Below, piece by piece: positions 9,836-19,067 of a stretch of 64,000 nt of DNA. The first letter of the stretch is position 1. Each line of letters starts with the position of its first letter. The notes under the pieces are model-generated. The model had not been told where the DNA came from, did not search any database, and was given only the letters and a program-made list of their open reading frames with translations. The stretch is from Waddliaceae bacterium (GTDB lineage Bacteria; Chlamydiota; Chlamydiia; Chlamydiales; GCA-2709385), in contig PAQS01000019.1 of the NCBI GenBank assembly GCA_002709385.1, forward strand, positions 186,001 to 250,000, given 5' to 3'. The position numbers and the translations under genes were made by a program.

Positions 9836-9866
9836 AGAGCCCTCTTTTAGAGGGCTCTTTTATTTT
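9836..9866 (+). terminator. Intrinsic terminator of the CT584 homologue
   Basis: AGAGCCCTCT (9836-9845) pairs perfectly with AGAGGGCTCT (9849-9858) around a 3-base loop and is followed by a T-rich tail. It lies between convergent genes and may also limit the minus-strand cyclase transcript. Confidence 0.9.
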
Positions 9867-10903
9867 ATTTTTGTAACAGTATAAATTTCGACGGGAGTCT
9901 TTCCTTTAAGAGGAACCGGACCAGATGATTTTCCTTCGCAAAAATTCTGAATTTTCTCCCAAGAATCATTTGTAACCGAAACCCCATTCGGAGTGGCTAT
10001 AGACTGAACTCTTTCTGCTGTATTAACTGTGTCGCCCCAAATATCAAATAGATACTGTCGATGACCCACAATTCCTCCAACAACAGAACCAATATGAATT
10101 CCAACTCGTAAACTCCATTCTGGATTTACTTGTTTTATGATATGAATCATATCCCAACCAGCACGAACGCAATTCAGTACAGGATTGGTAACTTGCGTAA
10201 ACAGCCCTGCGCAGCCCATAAACGCATCACCAATTGTTTTAATCTTCTGCACCTGATGCTTCAAAGATATCTCTTCAGAAGCCTCTACAAAAGCTTGTAA
10301 GTAGCTCCAAACCTCTTCTGGCCCATGTGACTCACAATATTCTGTAAAACCAACAATATCACAAAACATCACAGCTACATTTTGATAAAGCCTAGGTGGT
10401 ACATGTCGGCTTTTTTTTAATTCTTCAACAATAGACGACGGTAAAATAACCCTTAAAAGATCATCAGAACGTTTCTTTTCTAATTCTAAATCTTCCCTAT
10501 ATTGCCTTTCTTTATCTGCAAAATATTTTTTTTCTAAACAAGAACGTACACGAGCTCCAAGAAGTGCTGGTTTAAAAGGTTTAAATAAATAATCATCCGC
10601 TCCAGCTTCTATACACTTTGTTACCCCTTCCATATCAGAAAGAGCGCTAATCATAATTACAGGAATATGTTGAAGATTCGGATCAGACTTAATTTCTCTC
10701 AAAACCTGATAACCATTTATTTTCGGCATCATATAATCAAGCAGAACTAAATCAAAAGCCTCGGATTTTAAACTATCTAATGCTTGCTGACCATCTTCCG
10801 CCATACGTGTTTTATGACCTTTCGAGTGAAGTCTTCTTGAAAGAAGGTCTCTGTTCATTTCATTGTCATCTACAACCAAAATTAATGACTCATTTTCACT
10901 CAT
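9860..10903 (-). CDS. Response regulator with class III adenylate cyclase output
   Basis: A 347-residue cytoplasmic two-domain signalling protein. Residues 6-122 are a receiver domain with acidic pocket DD12-13, phospho-acceptor Asp56 (LLDYMMP) and Lys108 (FKPF). A short coiled linker leads to a class III cyclase domain (about 170-345). This has metal-binding Asp182 (FCDIVGF) and Asp226 (TIGDAF), adenine-specifying Lys222 and Asp287 (FDIWGDTVN), and transition-state Asn294 and Arg298. The Lys/Asp pair predicts ATP rather than GTP as substrate, so phosphorylation probably controls cAMP output. It overlaps the upstream hybrid kinase by four bases (ATGA), so that kinase is the likely partner. 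Confidence 0.95.
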   Translation of the reverse strand: MSENESLILVVDDNEMNRDLLSRRLHSKGHKTRMAEDGQQALDSLKSEAFDLVLLDYMMPKINGYQVLREIKSDPNLQHIPVIMISALSDMEGVTKCIEAGADDYLFKPFKPALLGARVRSCLEKKYFADKERQYREDLELEKKRSDDLLRVILPSSIVEELKKSRHVPPRLYQNVAVMFCDIVGFTEYCESHGPEEVWSYLQAFVEASEEISLKHQVQKIKTIGDAFMGCAGLFTQVTNPVLNCVRAGWDMIHIIKQVNPEWSLRVGIHIGSVVGGIVGHRQYLFDIWGDTVNTAERVQSIATPNGVSVTNDSWEKIQNFCEGKSSGPVPLKGKTPVEIYTVTKIK

Positions 10904-13221
10904 GAACTAAAGACTCCTTCTTTTATTTTTGCCGGCCAAAAACCCATTAATTCAGCTAAAGCTTTTGGGTTGTCAGGCAAAATTTTAGCTCCGCTTGTAA
11001 AAACGCTTTTTTGGTCTGCCACACCAATTACCCTAGAACTTTGTATATAAACTTCTTTATATCTCATTCTAGCGTGATACATTAGTTCTCTAGAGCTTTC
11101 AACATCATCATCCCAAGAAATAATCACTAACCCAGGACTTTCAAATACAAGAACCTCAAAAGCAAGATCAATATTATTTATCCAAAGTAATTCACATGAA
11201 AAACGACTAATTTCATTTGATAATTCTCTCCGATTCGCTTCAGAAAAACCAAAACACAAAACCTTTTTTTCTATTAGACGCTTACACTCTTTATCTAAAA
11301 TTCTATCTAATTGGCTCCAGTCTCCAATATAAACCTTGTAATCACAAACTGATTGAATATCTAAAACCCTCTGAGCCTCTCTTTTTTCCAAAGAAATAAA
11401 AGGTGTTTTCGCTTCCATGAGTTCATTCCAATCTTTTTCTTCAATGACCATTTTCCGATCAAGTAGAACAGCTAAAGGTCGAATCGTTGCAATAAACTCT
11501 CTCCCGCCCTTAACCTTTCTCATGCAATGCAAACGATAACCCTTTAAGGAAGCAAATTGCTCAAGATCCTCTAGAAGCTTTTTATCTTTAGAAAAAAGAA
11601 GAACATTCAACGTTTTCTGTACATCAGCTTCCAGTCGATACTTTTGTGTGAGCTGACTAAGCTCAGCTCTTTGCATCCAATTTCCACTAGACCCCACAAC
11701 CTTGCTTACTTTACTTATATCTTGATCACGAAGAATTAACGATAAATTCGTCGGCAAAGCAAGTGTGAAAATAGATCCTTTTCCTTGTTGACTAGTGACA
11801 GTTAGCGATCCCCCTAAAACTTGGCTATATTTTTGACAAATAGCCAAACCAAGACCCGTTCCTCCAAATTGACGTGTTGTACTCGCCTCTGCCTGATGAA
11901 ATGCCTGAAAAACTTTTTTTTGTTGTTCAGCACTCATTCCAATTCCGGTATCAGAGACTTCGATAAAAACCCAAGGTGTTCCCTGTATAAGCTTAGAGCT
12001 TGCAGATAAGGAAATCTTTCCTTTTTTTGTAAACTTACAAGCGTTGCTTAAAAGATTAAAAAGAGTTTGACGTAATTTCGTTGAGTCGGAGCTCATTTCC
12101 TCTATATCTGAATCACAGTTAACAAAGAGCTGGTTACCTCCATCAAGGGCTGCTCTTTCTACACTCATAGAAACTTCATCTAACAAGTCAGATAAAATAA
12201 ACTGCTCTAAATGCAATTCCATCTTACCAGCTTCCATTTTAGATAAATCAAGAATATCATTGATCACATGTAACAAATGTGTTCCAGCACGATGTATTTT
12301 ATCTACATCACCTCTCAAATTTCCATCCTGCTCAGATAAATCAAGTTCTTCTAAAAGCATTTCACTATAGCCCAAAATTGCATTAAGCGGGGTTCGCAAC
12401 TCATGGCTCATTGTAGCAAGAAACTCACTCTTCGTTTTACTTGCTGCTTCTGCTTTTTCTTTGGCTCGACGAAGAGCTTCATGATTCGCTTTGCGTTTTG
12501 TTACATCTTTACAAAATATACAAACACCAGAACAAACACTCTTTATCTGAAGAGGATTAACACTAAGCTCATAATCACAAACTCCACCACCCTCTTTAAT
12601 GTGTGTGTACTCACACACAAATGACTCACCTGCAAGCCCTCGATTATAAAGAGTCTGCCAAAATCTTTGTGAAGGACCTGGCAACCCCTCCACCATATGA
12701 AAACCACTTTCAAGATCTACATCAAAACACACAGAAAAAAAGCTATAACACGGTTGATTTCCTACTACCATCTTGTAGTTTGCGTCTATAGACCAAATGG
12801 GATCTGCACTGTTCTCAATTAAACTAAGTAAATCACTCCGAGCCCTGTCTATTTTAATAAAAAGGTTTTTCCACTCTTTAACCTGCCTACCCAAAGCAGT
12901 AATACGGGAATCAACATCACCTTTTTTAGCTTGTAATTTTTCAAGATTTTTATGAACGCTTGATACCAGATGATTTAGAGATTCTAAACGTTTAGAACGC
13001 GCTTTTTCTTTTTGCGAGTGTTCCACACGCTTCTGAAGAAGAACTCTAAGTTCTTTAGCCTGCTGAAGAGATGTTGATTCAAAACTCGCACTACGGCGTT
13101 CCAACTTCACATAAGTAGCACTAACAGAAGACATTAGACGCGAAAGTGTTCTAGAAAGGTTCCCTTCATTACCAAAAAATTCTTTAATTTGTTTTTCAGC
13201 AATACGATGAAAAGATTTCAC
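10900..13221 (-). CDS. Hybrid-type sensor histidine kinase
   Basis: A 773-residue protein starting at a GTG. Residues about 30-125 are coiled coil, and about 130-245 form a PAS-like sensor domain (NSADPIWSID at its start). The dimerisation/phosphotransfer domain has SHELRTPLN with His273. The HATPase domain follows, with the N box near NLLSNACKF and the G boxes DTGIGM and GGTGLGL. The C-terminal ~250 residues resemble degenerate receiver folds without a clear phospho-acceptor Asp. No transmembrane helix is visible, so it probably senses a cytoplasmic cue. It is translationally coupled to the cyclase response regulator downstream. Confidence 0.93.
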   Translation of the reverse strand: MKSFHRIAEKQIKEFFGNEGNLSRTLSRLMSSVSATYVKLERRSASFESTSLQQAKELRVLLQKRVEHSQKEKARSKRLESLNHLVSSVHKNLEKLQAKKGDVDSRITALGRQVKEWKNLFIKIDRARSDLLSLIENSADPIWSIDANYKMVVGNQPCYSFFSVCFDVDLESGFHMVEGLPGPSQRFWQTLYNRGLAGESFVCEYTHIKEGGGVCDYELSVNPLQIKSVCSGVCIFCKDVTKRKANHEALRRAKEKAEAASKTKSEFLATMSHELRTPLNAILGYSEMLLEELDLSEQDGNLRGDVDKIHRAGTHLLHVINDILDLSKMEAGKMELHLEQFILSDLLDEVSMSVERAALDGGNQLFVNCDSDIEEMSSDSTKLRQTLFNLLSNACKFTKKGKISLSASSKLIQGTPWVFIEVSDTGIGMSAEQQKKVFQAFHQAEASTTRQFGGTGLGLAICQKYSQVLGGSLTVTSQQGKGSIFTLALPTNLSLILRDQDISKVSKVVGSSGNWMQRAELSQLTQKYRLEADVQKTLNVLLFSKDKKLLEDLEQFASLKGYRLHCMRKVKGGREFIATIRPLAVLLDRKMVIEEKDWNELMEAKTPFISLEKREAQRVLDIQSVCDYKVYIGDWSQLDRILDKECKRLIEKKVLCFGFSEANRRELSNEISRFSCELLWINNIDLAFEVLVFESPGLVIISWDDDVESSRELMYHARMRYKEVYIQSSRVIGVADQKSVFTSGAKILPDNPKALAELMGFWPAKIKEGVFSS

Positions 13222-13458
13222 GAGCTACACCCACACATCTTACCCGTTTATAGAGACAATTACCGTCAATATCGCAGGTCTATTTCCTTCTGTCACTAAT
13301 AAAATTTTGTTGAAACTTTGGTTATAACTCTTTTTTTTCTGTTGATATCTATCAATAACTATGTTGATTAATCTAAGGGCTGTTTATAAACCAATCATTT
13401 GTAAACAAATACCAACAGGTTGCAAACAATCTCTGTTCACTATTTTTCTCAAGGAAAA

Positions 13459-13486
13459 ATGTTTATAAATTTTAACTTATAAACAT
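13459..13486. repeat. Perfect 10-bp inverted repeat
   Basis: ATGTTTATAA (13459-13468) and TTATAAACAT (13477-13486) are exact inverted copies separated by 8 bases. It could be an operator in the gap between two divergent genes. No protein can be assigned. Confidence 0.6.
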
Positions 13487-13526
13487 TTCCACCAAGACTG
13501 AAGAAGAAGAAAAATATATTTCTTCT
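13485..13526 (+). repeat. Intergenic repeat element, copy 1
   Basis: ATTTCCAC, 8 bases, then AAGAAGAAGAA and a near-palindromic half (ATATATTTCTTCTT). Copies 2 and 3 at 20577-20620 and 20842-20880 keep the same spacing between CCAC and AAGAAGAAG. Confidence 0.6.
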
Positions 13527-13628
13527 TACAAAAATCTTCAAAGAAACTGTGGTTTTGAAAATTCATTTGATAAAATACGCGCTCTTCGGTAATTGCTTAG
13601 AGTAAACAGCACTAAGTAAGGTTCTCCC

Positions 13629-14975
13629 GTGAAGTTTTGTGGAACACTCTTTTTCAGTTTTATTTTTGCTTTTTTTTCTCTATTTCTTGCGGCCAATACA
13701 GAAGAGATTAAGTCGTTAAATAATGCAAAAATGTACTACTTAAAAGGAAAAGAGCATTTCGAAAACAAGCAATATCAAGAAGCTTTAGATAGTTTCCGAA
13801 AATCTTTACACGAAGATCCCAGTCATTTAGAGCTAAATCACCTAATTGGACGAGCTGCTTATGAAACAGGAGATTTTGAAGAAGCTCTCTTTGCTTATGA
13901 GAGAGCGCTTGTTTTAGATCCAAAATTTACGCAAAGCAGATTAGAAAAAGCACGCACTTTAATTGCTCTTGGGTCACATGATGAAGCAAAAAACGAACTT
14001 CTTAAAGTATTAGCTGCTAATATTCCCCCTGAGGTCCGAGCAAATGTAGAGCTTCTTTTATCTGCAATGGTAGAGAAAAAAAATCATCATTTTAGTGGTG
14101 CCGTTGTACTTGCTTATACTTTTGATTCAAATGCTACACTTGGCACCGACACTGGTATTCCTTCTCCTTTTGGTCCAACTTTCCCTGAAGCAGATCCATC
14201 TGAAGAGAATGACCAAATTTTTGCAGTTACAGCTGTATTAAATCATAAATATCCGCTTCCTCAAAAAGGACTTACACTAAAAAACGGACTAATAACCTAC
14301 TTTTCAGACAATCACGAACTAAACAGTAATGATCTTCTTTTAGTCATGTTGAGTAGTGGAGTTAACTACTTGTGTGGAAGACACAGTTTAGATTTTTCTA
14401 TTGCATGGAACTACCTAGAACTCAACAATGCACGCTATCAGAATAACTGGAGATTCAATTTCAAACACGCCATTCCCATTACTCAAAGACAAATGATCAC
14501 AAGTACTTATAATTTTACCCAAAGACATCATTTTCCAACTCTAGGTGCAACGCTAGATAATAACAGCGGTTTTATACATGGAATTTCCTTAGCTTGGTTA
14601 ATGAACGAAACACCCAAACGAAGCTGGTCACTCAACTCCAGTTGGCGCTACGATAACTCTCCAAGAGATTCCAACCCCGACCTTGCTTACCACAGGTCAG
14701 ATATAAGCTTACGCTTCAATCAGATAATAACAAACTGTCTTTCTTTAAGCGCCAAAGCGGGCTATCGAATGGATTGGTATACAAGGACTCACCTTATTTA
14801 CACAGATAGAACCCGCCATGATAAAGCTTATTTCACTTCTTTGGGTTTAGCCTTTAACTTTCTCAAGCGTTGTACGATCAATACTGTGCTTGAGTACATA
14901 AATAATCACTCGAACATACCCACAAATGAGTATGACTCTGTTAAATGTATAAATTCTTGGGCAACGACATTTTAA
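13629..14975 (+). CDS. TPR-containing outer-membrane beta-barrel protein
   Basis: A 448-residue secreted protein starting at a GTG, with a signal peptide at residues 1-21 (hydrophobic core, then LAANTEE). Residues about 32-150 hold three or four TPR repeats (AKMYYLKGKEHFENKQYQEA and related units). From about residue 155 onward there are alternating aromatic/polar beta strands typical of a 12-16-strand outer-membrane barrel, ending in Phe (TTF) as is usual for BAM substrates. The TPR-plus-barrel layout resembles the DUF560/Slam and porin-like TPR families. Function is not certain: surface protein export or adhesion are options. It stands alone. Confidence 0.8.
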   Translation: MKFCGTLFFSFIFAFFSLFLAANTEEIKSLNNAKMYYLKGKEHFENKQYQEALDSFRKSLHEDPSHLELNHLIGRAAYETGDFEEALFAYERALVLDPKFTQSRLEKARTLIALGSHDEAKNELLKVLAANIPPEVRANVELLLSAMVEKKNHHFSGAVVLAYTFDSNATLGTDTGIPSPFGPTFPEADPSEENDQIFAVTAVLNHKYPLPQKGLTLKNGLITYFSDNHELNSNDLLLVMLSSGVNYLCGRHSLDFSIAWNYLELNNARYQNNWRFNFKHAIPITQRQMITSTYNFTQRHHFPTLGATLDNNSGFIHGISLAWLMNETPKRSWSLNSSWRYDNSPRDSNPDLAYHRSDISLRFNQIITNCLSLSAKAGYRMDWYTRTHLIYTDRTRHDKAYFTSLGLAFNFLKRCTINTVLEYINNHSNIPTNEYDSVKCINSWATTF

Positions 14976-15113
14976 TTTTTTTTATCCTGTGACTTAGTCG
15001 CGTCAAATGCGAGATTAGCTAGCCATTGGAGGTAAGAAAAAATAGAGGTGTCTCAGAACAAAAGCTTCCTGTTATAATGAAAGAAAGCATGTGGAACATC
15101 AGGAGCAAGTTGT

Positions 15114-15314
15114 ATGTTGGGATGGACCGAAATTCTTGTCGTTCTTCTTTTAGCTTTGTTGCTTTTTGGAGGAAAAAAACTTCCAGAGTTAGCTAGAAGC
15201 CTTGGAGAAGGAATTCGAGAATTCAAAAAAGCATCACAGGATTTCACCTCAGAAGTCGAACAAAAACCAGCCGAAAAGAAATCTGAAGTATCTACAGGAG
15301 AACAGGAAATCTAA
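15114..15314 (+). CDS. tatA: Sec-independent translocase subunit TatA
   Basis: A 66-residue protein with the TatA/E plan. One N-terminal membrane helix starts with [16 protein letters not shown], followed by the [14 protein letters not shown] hinge and an amphipathic helix with FKKA, then a charged tail. TatA oligomers form the passage for folded proteins through the inner membrane. tatC follows five bases downstream, and a single tatA/E here suggests a minimal TatA-TatC system. The Rieske protein at 33393-33902 carries a twin-arginine signal and is a likely substrate. Confidence 0.95.
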   Translation: MLGWTEILVVLLLALLLFGGKKLPELARSLGEGIREFKKASQDFTSEVEQKPAEKKSEVSTGEQEI

Positions 15315-15319
15315 TTTTT

Positions 15320-16258
15320 ATGGCTTCTTCACGCAAAAATCCCAATCAAATGGGTTTTTGGGAACACCTAGAAGAGTTCCGAAAAACAATCGTTTACATG
15401 CTTGGTGTTGTTTTTGCTGCCTTTCTTTCTTCTCTTTACTTTTATCAAAGTATTTTTGCTTTTACGACAACTCCGTTAAGTGAAATACAGCCCACAAAAC
15501 ACTGTCTTACTCGGCAAACAAGCAAAAGCGAATGGATTACAAATACAACAAAAACGGATCTTTATTACGAAAAAAATTCTAATGAAGTTGTTGTGGAACA
15601 CTCTTCTGGTGTAAAAAAAACTCAGAATGAGCAATTTCTTATCCCCCCTGGAGAACACTTACTTCTAGCAAAACCAACTCCCGCGGTTTCTTTGTCTATT
15701 CTTGGACCTCTCGATGGAATGACCAGCACTTTAAAAATTTGTTTTTGGTTTTCTCTTGTTTCCTCTTCTCCAATTTGGCTGCTCTTTTTACTACGCTTCA
15801 TTAGTCCTGGTCTACGACTGGGTGAAAAACGCCTTATTATCCCCTTCTTTGTCTTATCGCTACTTATGCTTAGCTTGGGGTCACTTTTTGCCTTAAAGCT
15901 TACTATACCCGTTGCAAACGCGTTTTTGAGCAGTTTCAATGAGGGTTTAGCAAATAACTTTTGGTCATTCACAAACTACATCGACTACACAATCATTTTG
16001 ATTTTATCAAACGCCCTTGCTTTTGAATGTTTTTTATGTCTTTTCTTGCTTGTACATGTGGGAATCATTACATCTGAACAAATGAGAAAAAAAAGAAGGC
16101 TTGCCATTGTTCTTGTCTTCTTTTTATCTGGTATTTTAACTCCTCCAGAAGTCTTCACACAGTGCGCCCTTGCTTTGCCAATTTTGCTCATGTATGAGTT
16201 AACTATTATCTATGGAACGCTACGTCACCGCAAGATCAGCGACCCTCTAGCAGCCTAA
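15320..16258 (+). CDS. tatC: Sec-independent translocase subunit TatC
   Basis: Polytopic inner-membrane receptor for twin-arginine signal peptides. The N-terminus has the conserved FWEHLEEFRK element (about residues 11-20), and six membrane segments follow, including ISPGLRLGEKR between helices 2 and 3. The protein is 312 residues against about 250 usual. The extra length lies mainly in the first periplasmic loop (about residues 45-125), which is polar and lysine-rich. It is five bases downstream of tatA, without an obvious separate ribosome site. Confidence 0.93.
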   Translation: MASSRKNPNQMGFWEHLEEFRKTIVYMLGVVFAAFLSSLYFYQSIFAFTTTPLSEIQPTKHCLTRQTSKSEWITNTTKTDLYYEKNSNEVVVEHSSGVKKTQNEQFLIPPGEHLLLAKPTPAVSLSILGPLDGMTSTLKICFWFSLVSSSPIWLLFLLRFISPGLRLGEKRLIIPFFVLSLLMLSLGSLFALKLTIPVANAFLSSFNEGLANNFWSFTNYIDYTIILILSNALAFECFLCLFLLVHVGIITSEQMRKKRRLAIVLVFFLSGILTPPEVFTQCALALPILLMYELTIIYGTLRHRKISDPLAA

Positions 16259-16311
16259 TCACGAAGTCCGTATAGTCAAATTTCGACTAATTCAAGAATG
16301 CGGATTTTACC

Positions 16312-17790
16312 ATGTCTTCTCCATCAAAAATGAATCATTTTATCAACAACGAAGATCACGCTCCTGAATCTAATCAATGGATTCCCTCATACAATCCTTT
16401 CACTGGAGAAGTATGGAATGAAGTTCCTCGTGGAAATGAAAATGATGCCAAATCTGCAATTAGTGCTGCTTATAATGCATTTCAAGAGGGCTCTTGGAGG
16501 CAAATGACACCATCCGGCCGAGGTGCTTTATTAAGAAAGTTAGGAGATCTTATTGCAAGGGATGCTGAAAAACTCGCGCGCATTGAAGTTTTAGATAATG
16601 GAAAACTTTTTGCGGAAATGCACGGGCAGCTAAAATATATTCCGCAGTGGTTTTATTACTACGCTGGGCTTGCAGATAAAGTCGAAGGTTCTGTTATTTC
16701 CACTGACAAACCTGAAACCTTTGCATACACAAGCCACGAACCTCTTGGTGTTGTTGTAGGAATTACCCCATGGAACTCTCCACTTTTAATTACAGCCTGG
16801 AAACTTGCTCCCGCCCTTGCAGCAGGAAATACCGTCATTCTTAAACCTTCAGAACATACAACAGCAAGCTCTCTAGAATTTGTAAAACTTGTAAAAGAAG
16901 CTGGTTTTCCTCCTGGAGTTGTAAACGTTGTAAGCGGTTTTGGCCACGAAGTTGGAGAGGCCCTAATAAGAGATCCCCGGGTAGCAAAAGTAAGCTTTAC
17001 AGGAGGAGAAGAAGGTGGAAGAAAAGTCTATTCAGCAGCAGCCGATGGAATCAAAAGAGTTACTCTGGAATTAGGGGGAAAATCACCAAATATCGTATTT
17101 GAAGACGCAGAAATTGAAAACGCTGTCAAAGGTGTTGTTTCAGGAATTTTTGCCGCAAGTGGACAAACCTGTATTGCTGGTTCTCGTTTATTGGTACAAT
17201 CTTCTATTCACGACCAATTTGTGGAACAACTTCTGGAATTAGCGCGCACAGCAAAAATGGGAAATCCTCTGGATTCAGATACTCAGGTTGGACCAGTAGC
17301 TACCGTTCCACAATACGAAAAAATCCTTTCTTATATTGAAGTTGCGAAAAAAGAAGGGGCTTCTTGTGTATTAGGAGGAAAGAAAGCACGGTGTGGAAGC
17401 GGATGGTTTGTAGAACCGACTATTTTTACTGGGGTGAAAAATAATATGCGGATAGCACAAGAAGAAGTTTTTGGTCCTGTTTTAAGTATTATTCCTTTTG
17501 AAACGCCAGAAGAAGCAATTTCTATAGCCAATGACATTCCTTATGGTCTTGCTGCTGGCGTATGGACTCGTGATATGCGTAAAGCATCAAAATGTGCAAA
17601 AGAGCTTCAGGTTGGTACTGTTTGGGTAAACACCTATCGTTCCATATCATATATGAGCCCATTTGGCGGCTATAAACGCTCTGGAATTGGAAGAGAGGGT
17701 GGCAAAGAAGCTATTTATGATTATTTACAAACAAAAAGCGTAATGATCAACCACTCAACAGAAGTAGCCAATCCTTTTGTTATGCGTTAA
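16312..17790 (+). CDS. NAD(P)-dependent aldehyde dehydrogenase
   Basis: A 492-residue ALDH-superfamily enzyme that oxidises an aldehyde to its acid in the cytoplasm. The Rossmann region has ITPWNSPLLI and KPSEHT (coenzyme-binding Lys). The catalytic glutamate lies in LELGGKSPN near residue 257, and the catalytic cysteine in GQTCIAGSR near residue 291. EEVFGPV and PFGGYKRSG are further family signatures. The substrate cannot be read; betaine-aldehyde or general aldehyde dehydrogenases are closest in style. A second Met at residue 7 could be the true start. It is monocistronic, with its own terminator, and faces the convergent fliE gene. Confidence 0.95.
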   Translation: MSSPSKMNHFINNEDHAPESNQWIPSYNPFTGEVWNEVPRGNENDAKSAISAAYNAFQEGSWRQMTPSGRGALLRKLGDLIARDAEKLARIEVLDNGKLFAEMHGQLKYIPQWFYYYAGLADKVEGSVISTDKPETFAYTSHEPLGVVVGITPWNSPLLITAWKLAPALAAGNTVILKPSEHTTASSLEFVKLVKEAGFPPGVVNVVSGFGHEVGEALIRDPRVAKVSFTGGEEGGRKVYSAAADGIKRVTLELGGKSPNIVFEDAEIENAVKGVVSGIFAASGQTCIAGSRLLVQSSIHDQFVEQLLELARTAKMGNPLDSDTQVGPVATVPQYEKILSYIEVAKKEGASCVLGGKKARCGSGWFVEPTIFTGVKNNMRIAQEEVFGPVLSIIPFETPEEAISIANDIPYGLAAGVWTRDMRKASKCAKELQVGTVWVNTYRSISYMSPFGGYKRSGIGREGGKEAIYDYLQTKSVMINHSTEVANPFVMR

Positions 17791-17795
17791 GAGCA

Positions 17796-17822
17796 GGAGA
17801 GCTTGTGCTCTCCCTCTTTTTT
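17796..17822 (+). terminator. Intrinsic terminator of the aldehyde dehydrogenase gene
   Basis: GGAGAGC (17796-17802) pairs with GCTCTCC (17807-17813) around TTGT and is followed by CTCTTTTTT. It separates convergent transcription from the fliE operon, whose last codons begin at 17821. Confidence 0.85.
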
Positions 17823-18171
17823 ACTGCATGTGTTTAATTTCGCTCCAAGCATCTAAAAGCTTGTTCCGAATTTCCATCATCATTTTGAACGCGGTTTCAG
17901 CCTCATCCATTGCCATTGTAACTTCAGAAACATCTTCAACCTCTCCAGCTGCCAAACGCTGTATCTGCGCATCTGCCTCGTGCTGCAAAGTATTCACCTC
18001 GCTTAAATAGCCCCCCAGAATTTTTTGAAATGTGTACGTTTCTTCCAGTTGAGCTGGTGCTGGAGTTAAGTGAACATTGATTTCACCTAAACCCTTAGCC
18101 TGAGTCATTGGCTTAGGTCTCAACATTAATGGATTTAGCTTTGTAAGTGCCTCAGAACCAAAACCGCTCAT
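17821..18171 (-). CDS. fliE: Flagellar hook-basal body protein FliE
   Basis: A 116-residue protein with the FliE pattern: a variable N-terminus, then a C-terminal helical domain with AMDEAETAFKMMMEIRNKLLDAWSEI, close to the family's end (xxxAEtaFqxmxxvRNKLveAYqEi). FliE joins the MS ring to the proximal rod in the periplasm. It is the third gene of a flgB-flgC-fliE operon, the usual bacterial order, with three bases between flgC and fliE. Its presence argues for a real flagellum, because I know of no rod genes in pathogenic chlamydiae, which have only a few flagellar-like genes. Confidence 0.95.
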   Translation of the reverse strand: MSGFGSEALTKLNPLMLRPKPMTQAKGLGEINVHLTPAPAQLEETYTFQKILGGYLSEVNTLQHEADAQIQRLAAGEVEDVSEVTMAMDEAETAFKMMMEIRNKLLDAWSEIKHMQ

Positions 18172-18173
18172 GG

Positions 18174-18647
18174 CTAACCTCTCCTACTAATTCTCATTGC
18201 ATTTTCACTCATTCGTTGTGAAACTGAAATAATACTCAAATTTGCTTCATACGCAGCAGAAGCGATCTGCATATCAGCCATTTCTTGTGCAACGCTTATT
18301 TTTGGGTAATAGACATATCCTGCGTCAGGTGAACCAGCTTTTCTTGCTGCTGGGTGAGTGGGGTCAAAGACTTTTCTAATATGATCATTTAGCTCAGAAA
18401 CTTCTTTTACCGCAACCCCATCTGCTACATCACCATTTACCTTGTTGCGTCGGAAGTTTTCTGAAAGAATTCTCTCAAAAACAGGCACTTGTCGCGCATA
18501 AGGAACAAAATTTCCGTTTGCCGTGCGTTTACCGTTATCGACTGAATGCGCGTTTGCTATGTTATTGGAAATCACGTTCATCCAACCACGATTTGCTTTC
18601 AAACCAGTCGCTGCAATCTGTCCTGCTCGATTCAATTTAGATATCAT
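18174..18647 (-). CDS. flgC: Flagellar basal-body rod protein FlgC
   Basis: Proximal rod protein of 157 residues, exported by the flagellar type III apparatus. The N-terminal rod signature has SNNIANAHSV near residues 27-36. A central DPTHPAARKAGSPDAGYVYYP follows, as in FlgC, where the PDAG-like turn is conserved. The C-terminus has YEANLSIISVSQRM, matching the FlgC end YqANvxxixxxk. It lies 11 bases after flgB and three bases before fliE on the minus strand. Confidence 0.96.
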   Translation of the reverse strand: MISKLNRAGQIAATGLKANRGWMNVISNNIANAHSVDNGKRTANGNFVPYARQVPVFERILSENFRRNKVNGDVADGVAVKEVSELNDHIRKVFDPTHPAARKAGSPDAGYVYYPKISVAQEMADMQIASAAYEANLSIISVSQRMSENAMRISRRG

Positions 18648-18658
18648 AGCTTACCTTC

Positions 18659-19033
18659 CTATCGACCACCACGAATGGCTTCTTTCACCATTGCGGATTT
18701 CTGTTGATAAAATTGCGCATACATATTGTAAGAACCTGAGTTAGAGCGAAGTTTAAGCATCTCCATATCCATATCCACATCATTGCCGTTATTTCTTACA
18801 GGTGTGTTTCTTGGTCGTTCTGTGTAACCGCGAATATCTGAATAGTGTGCACTAGTTCCTCCGGAAAGAGCTTCACGGAGTGCTGTATCGAATTTAAATT
18901 CTTGACGTCGGTAATAAGGAGTGTTGGCGTTTGCAATGTTTCCAGCAATTACCTTGTGAGCTTTGCTATGCATCTGCATTAGCTGCCCCAACAATGTAAA
19001 ATTTTTATTTCCAATTTTATTGATGAAATACAT
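18659..19033 (-). CDS. flgB: Flagellar basal-body rod protein FlgB
   Basis: A 124-residue proximal rod protein. The N-terminal part has IAGNIANANTPYYRRQEFKF near residues 33-52, the rod/hook family motif. The conserved NDVDMDMEM lies near residue 84, and the C-terminal helix near YNMYAQFY contributes to rod packing. It is the first gene of the operon. A GGGG ribosome site lies immediately upstream, and a sigma-54-type promoter lies about 35-50 bases upstream of its start. Confidence 0.96.
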   Translation of the reverse strand: MYFINKIGNKNFTLLGQLMQMHSKAHKVIAGNIANANTPYYRRQEFKFDTALREALSGGTSAHYSDIRGYTERPRNTPVRNNGNDVDMDMEMLKLRSNSGSYNMYAQFYQQKSAMVKEAIRGGR

Positions 19034-19067
19034 CTTGGCCCCCTAATTCGGTCTTCAGGGGACCTAA

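Larger units (their letters stand above)
13222..13628. other. AT-rich gene-free region with palindromes between divergent genes
   Basis: About 400 bases separate the kinase gene from the TPR/barrel gene. I see no reading frame with gene-like features. A perfect inverted repeat ATGTTTATAA/TTATAAACAT lies at 13459-13486, several related TTTATAAAC words lie around 13380-13440, and one copy of the repeated element described separately lies at 13485-13526. Divergent promoters must lie here, but I could not assign them confidently. Confidence 0.6.
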
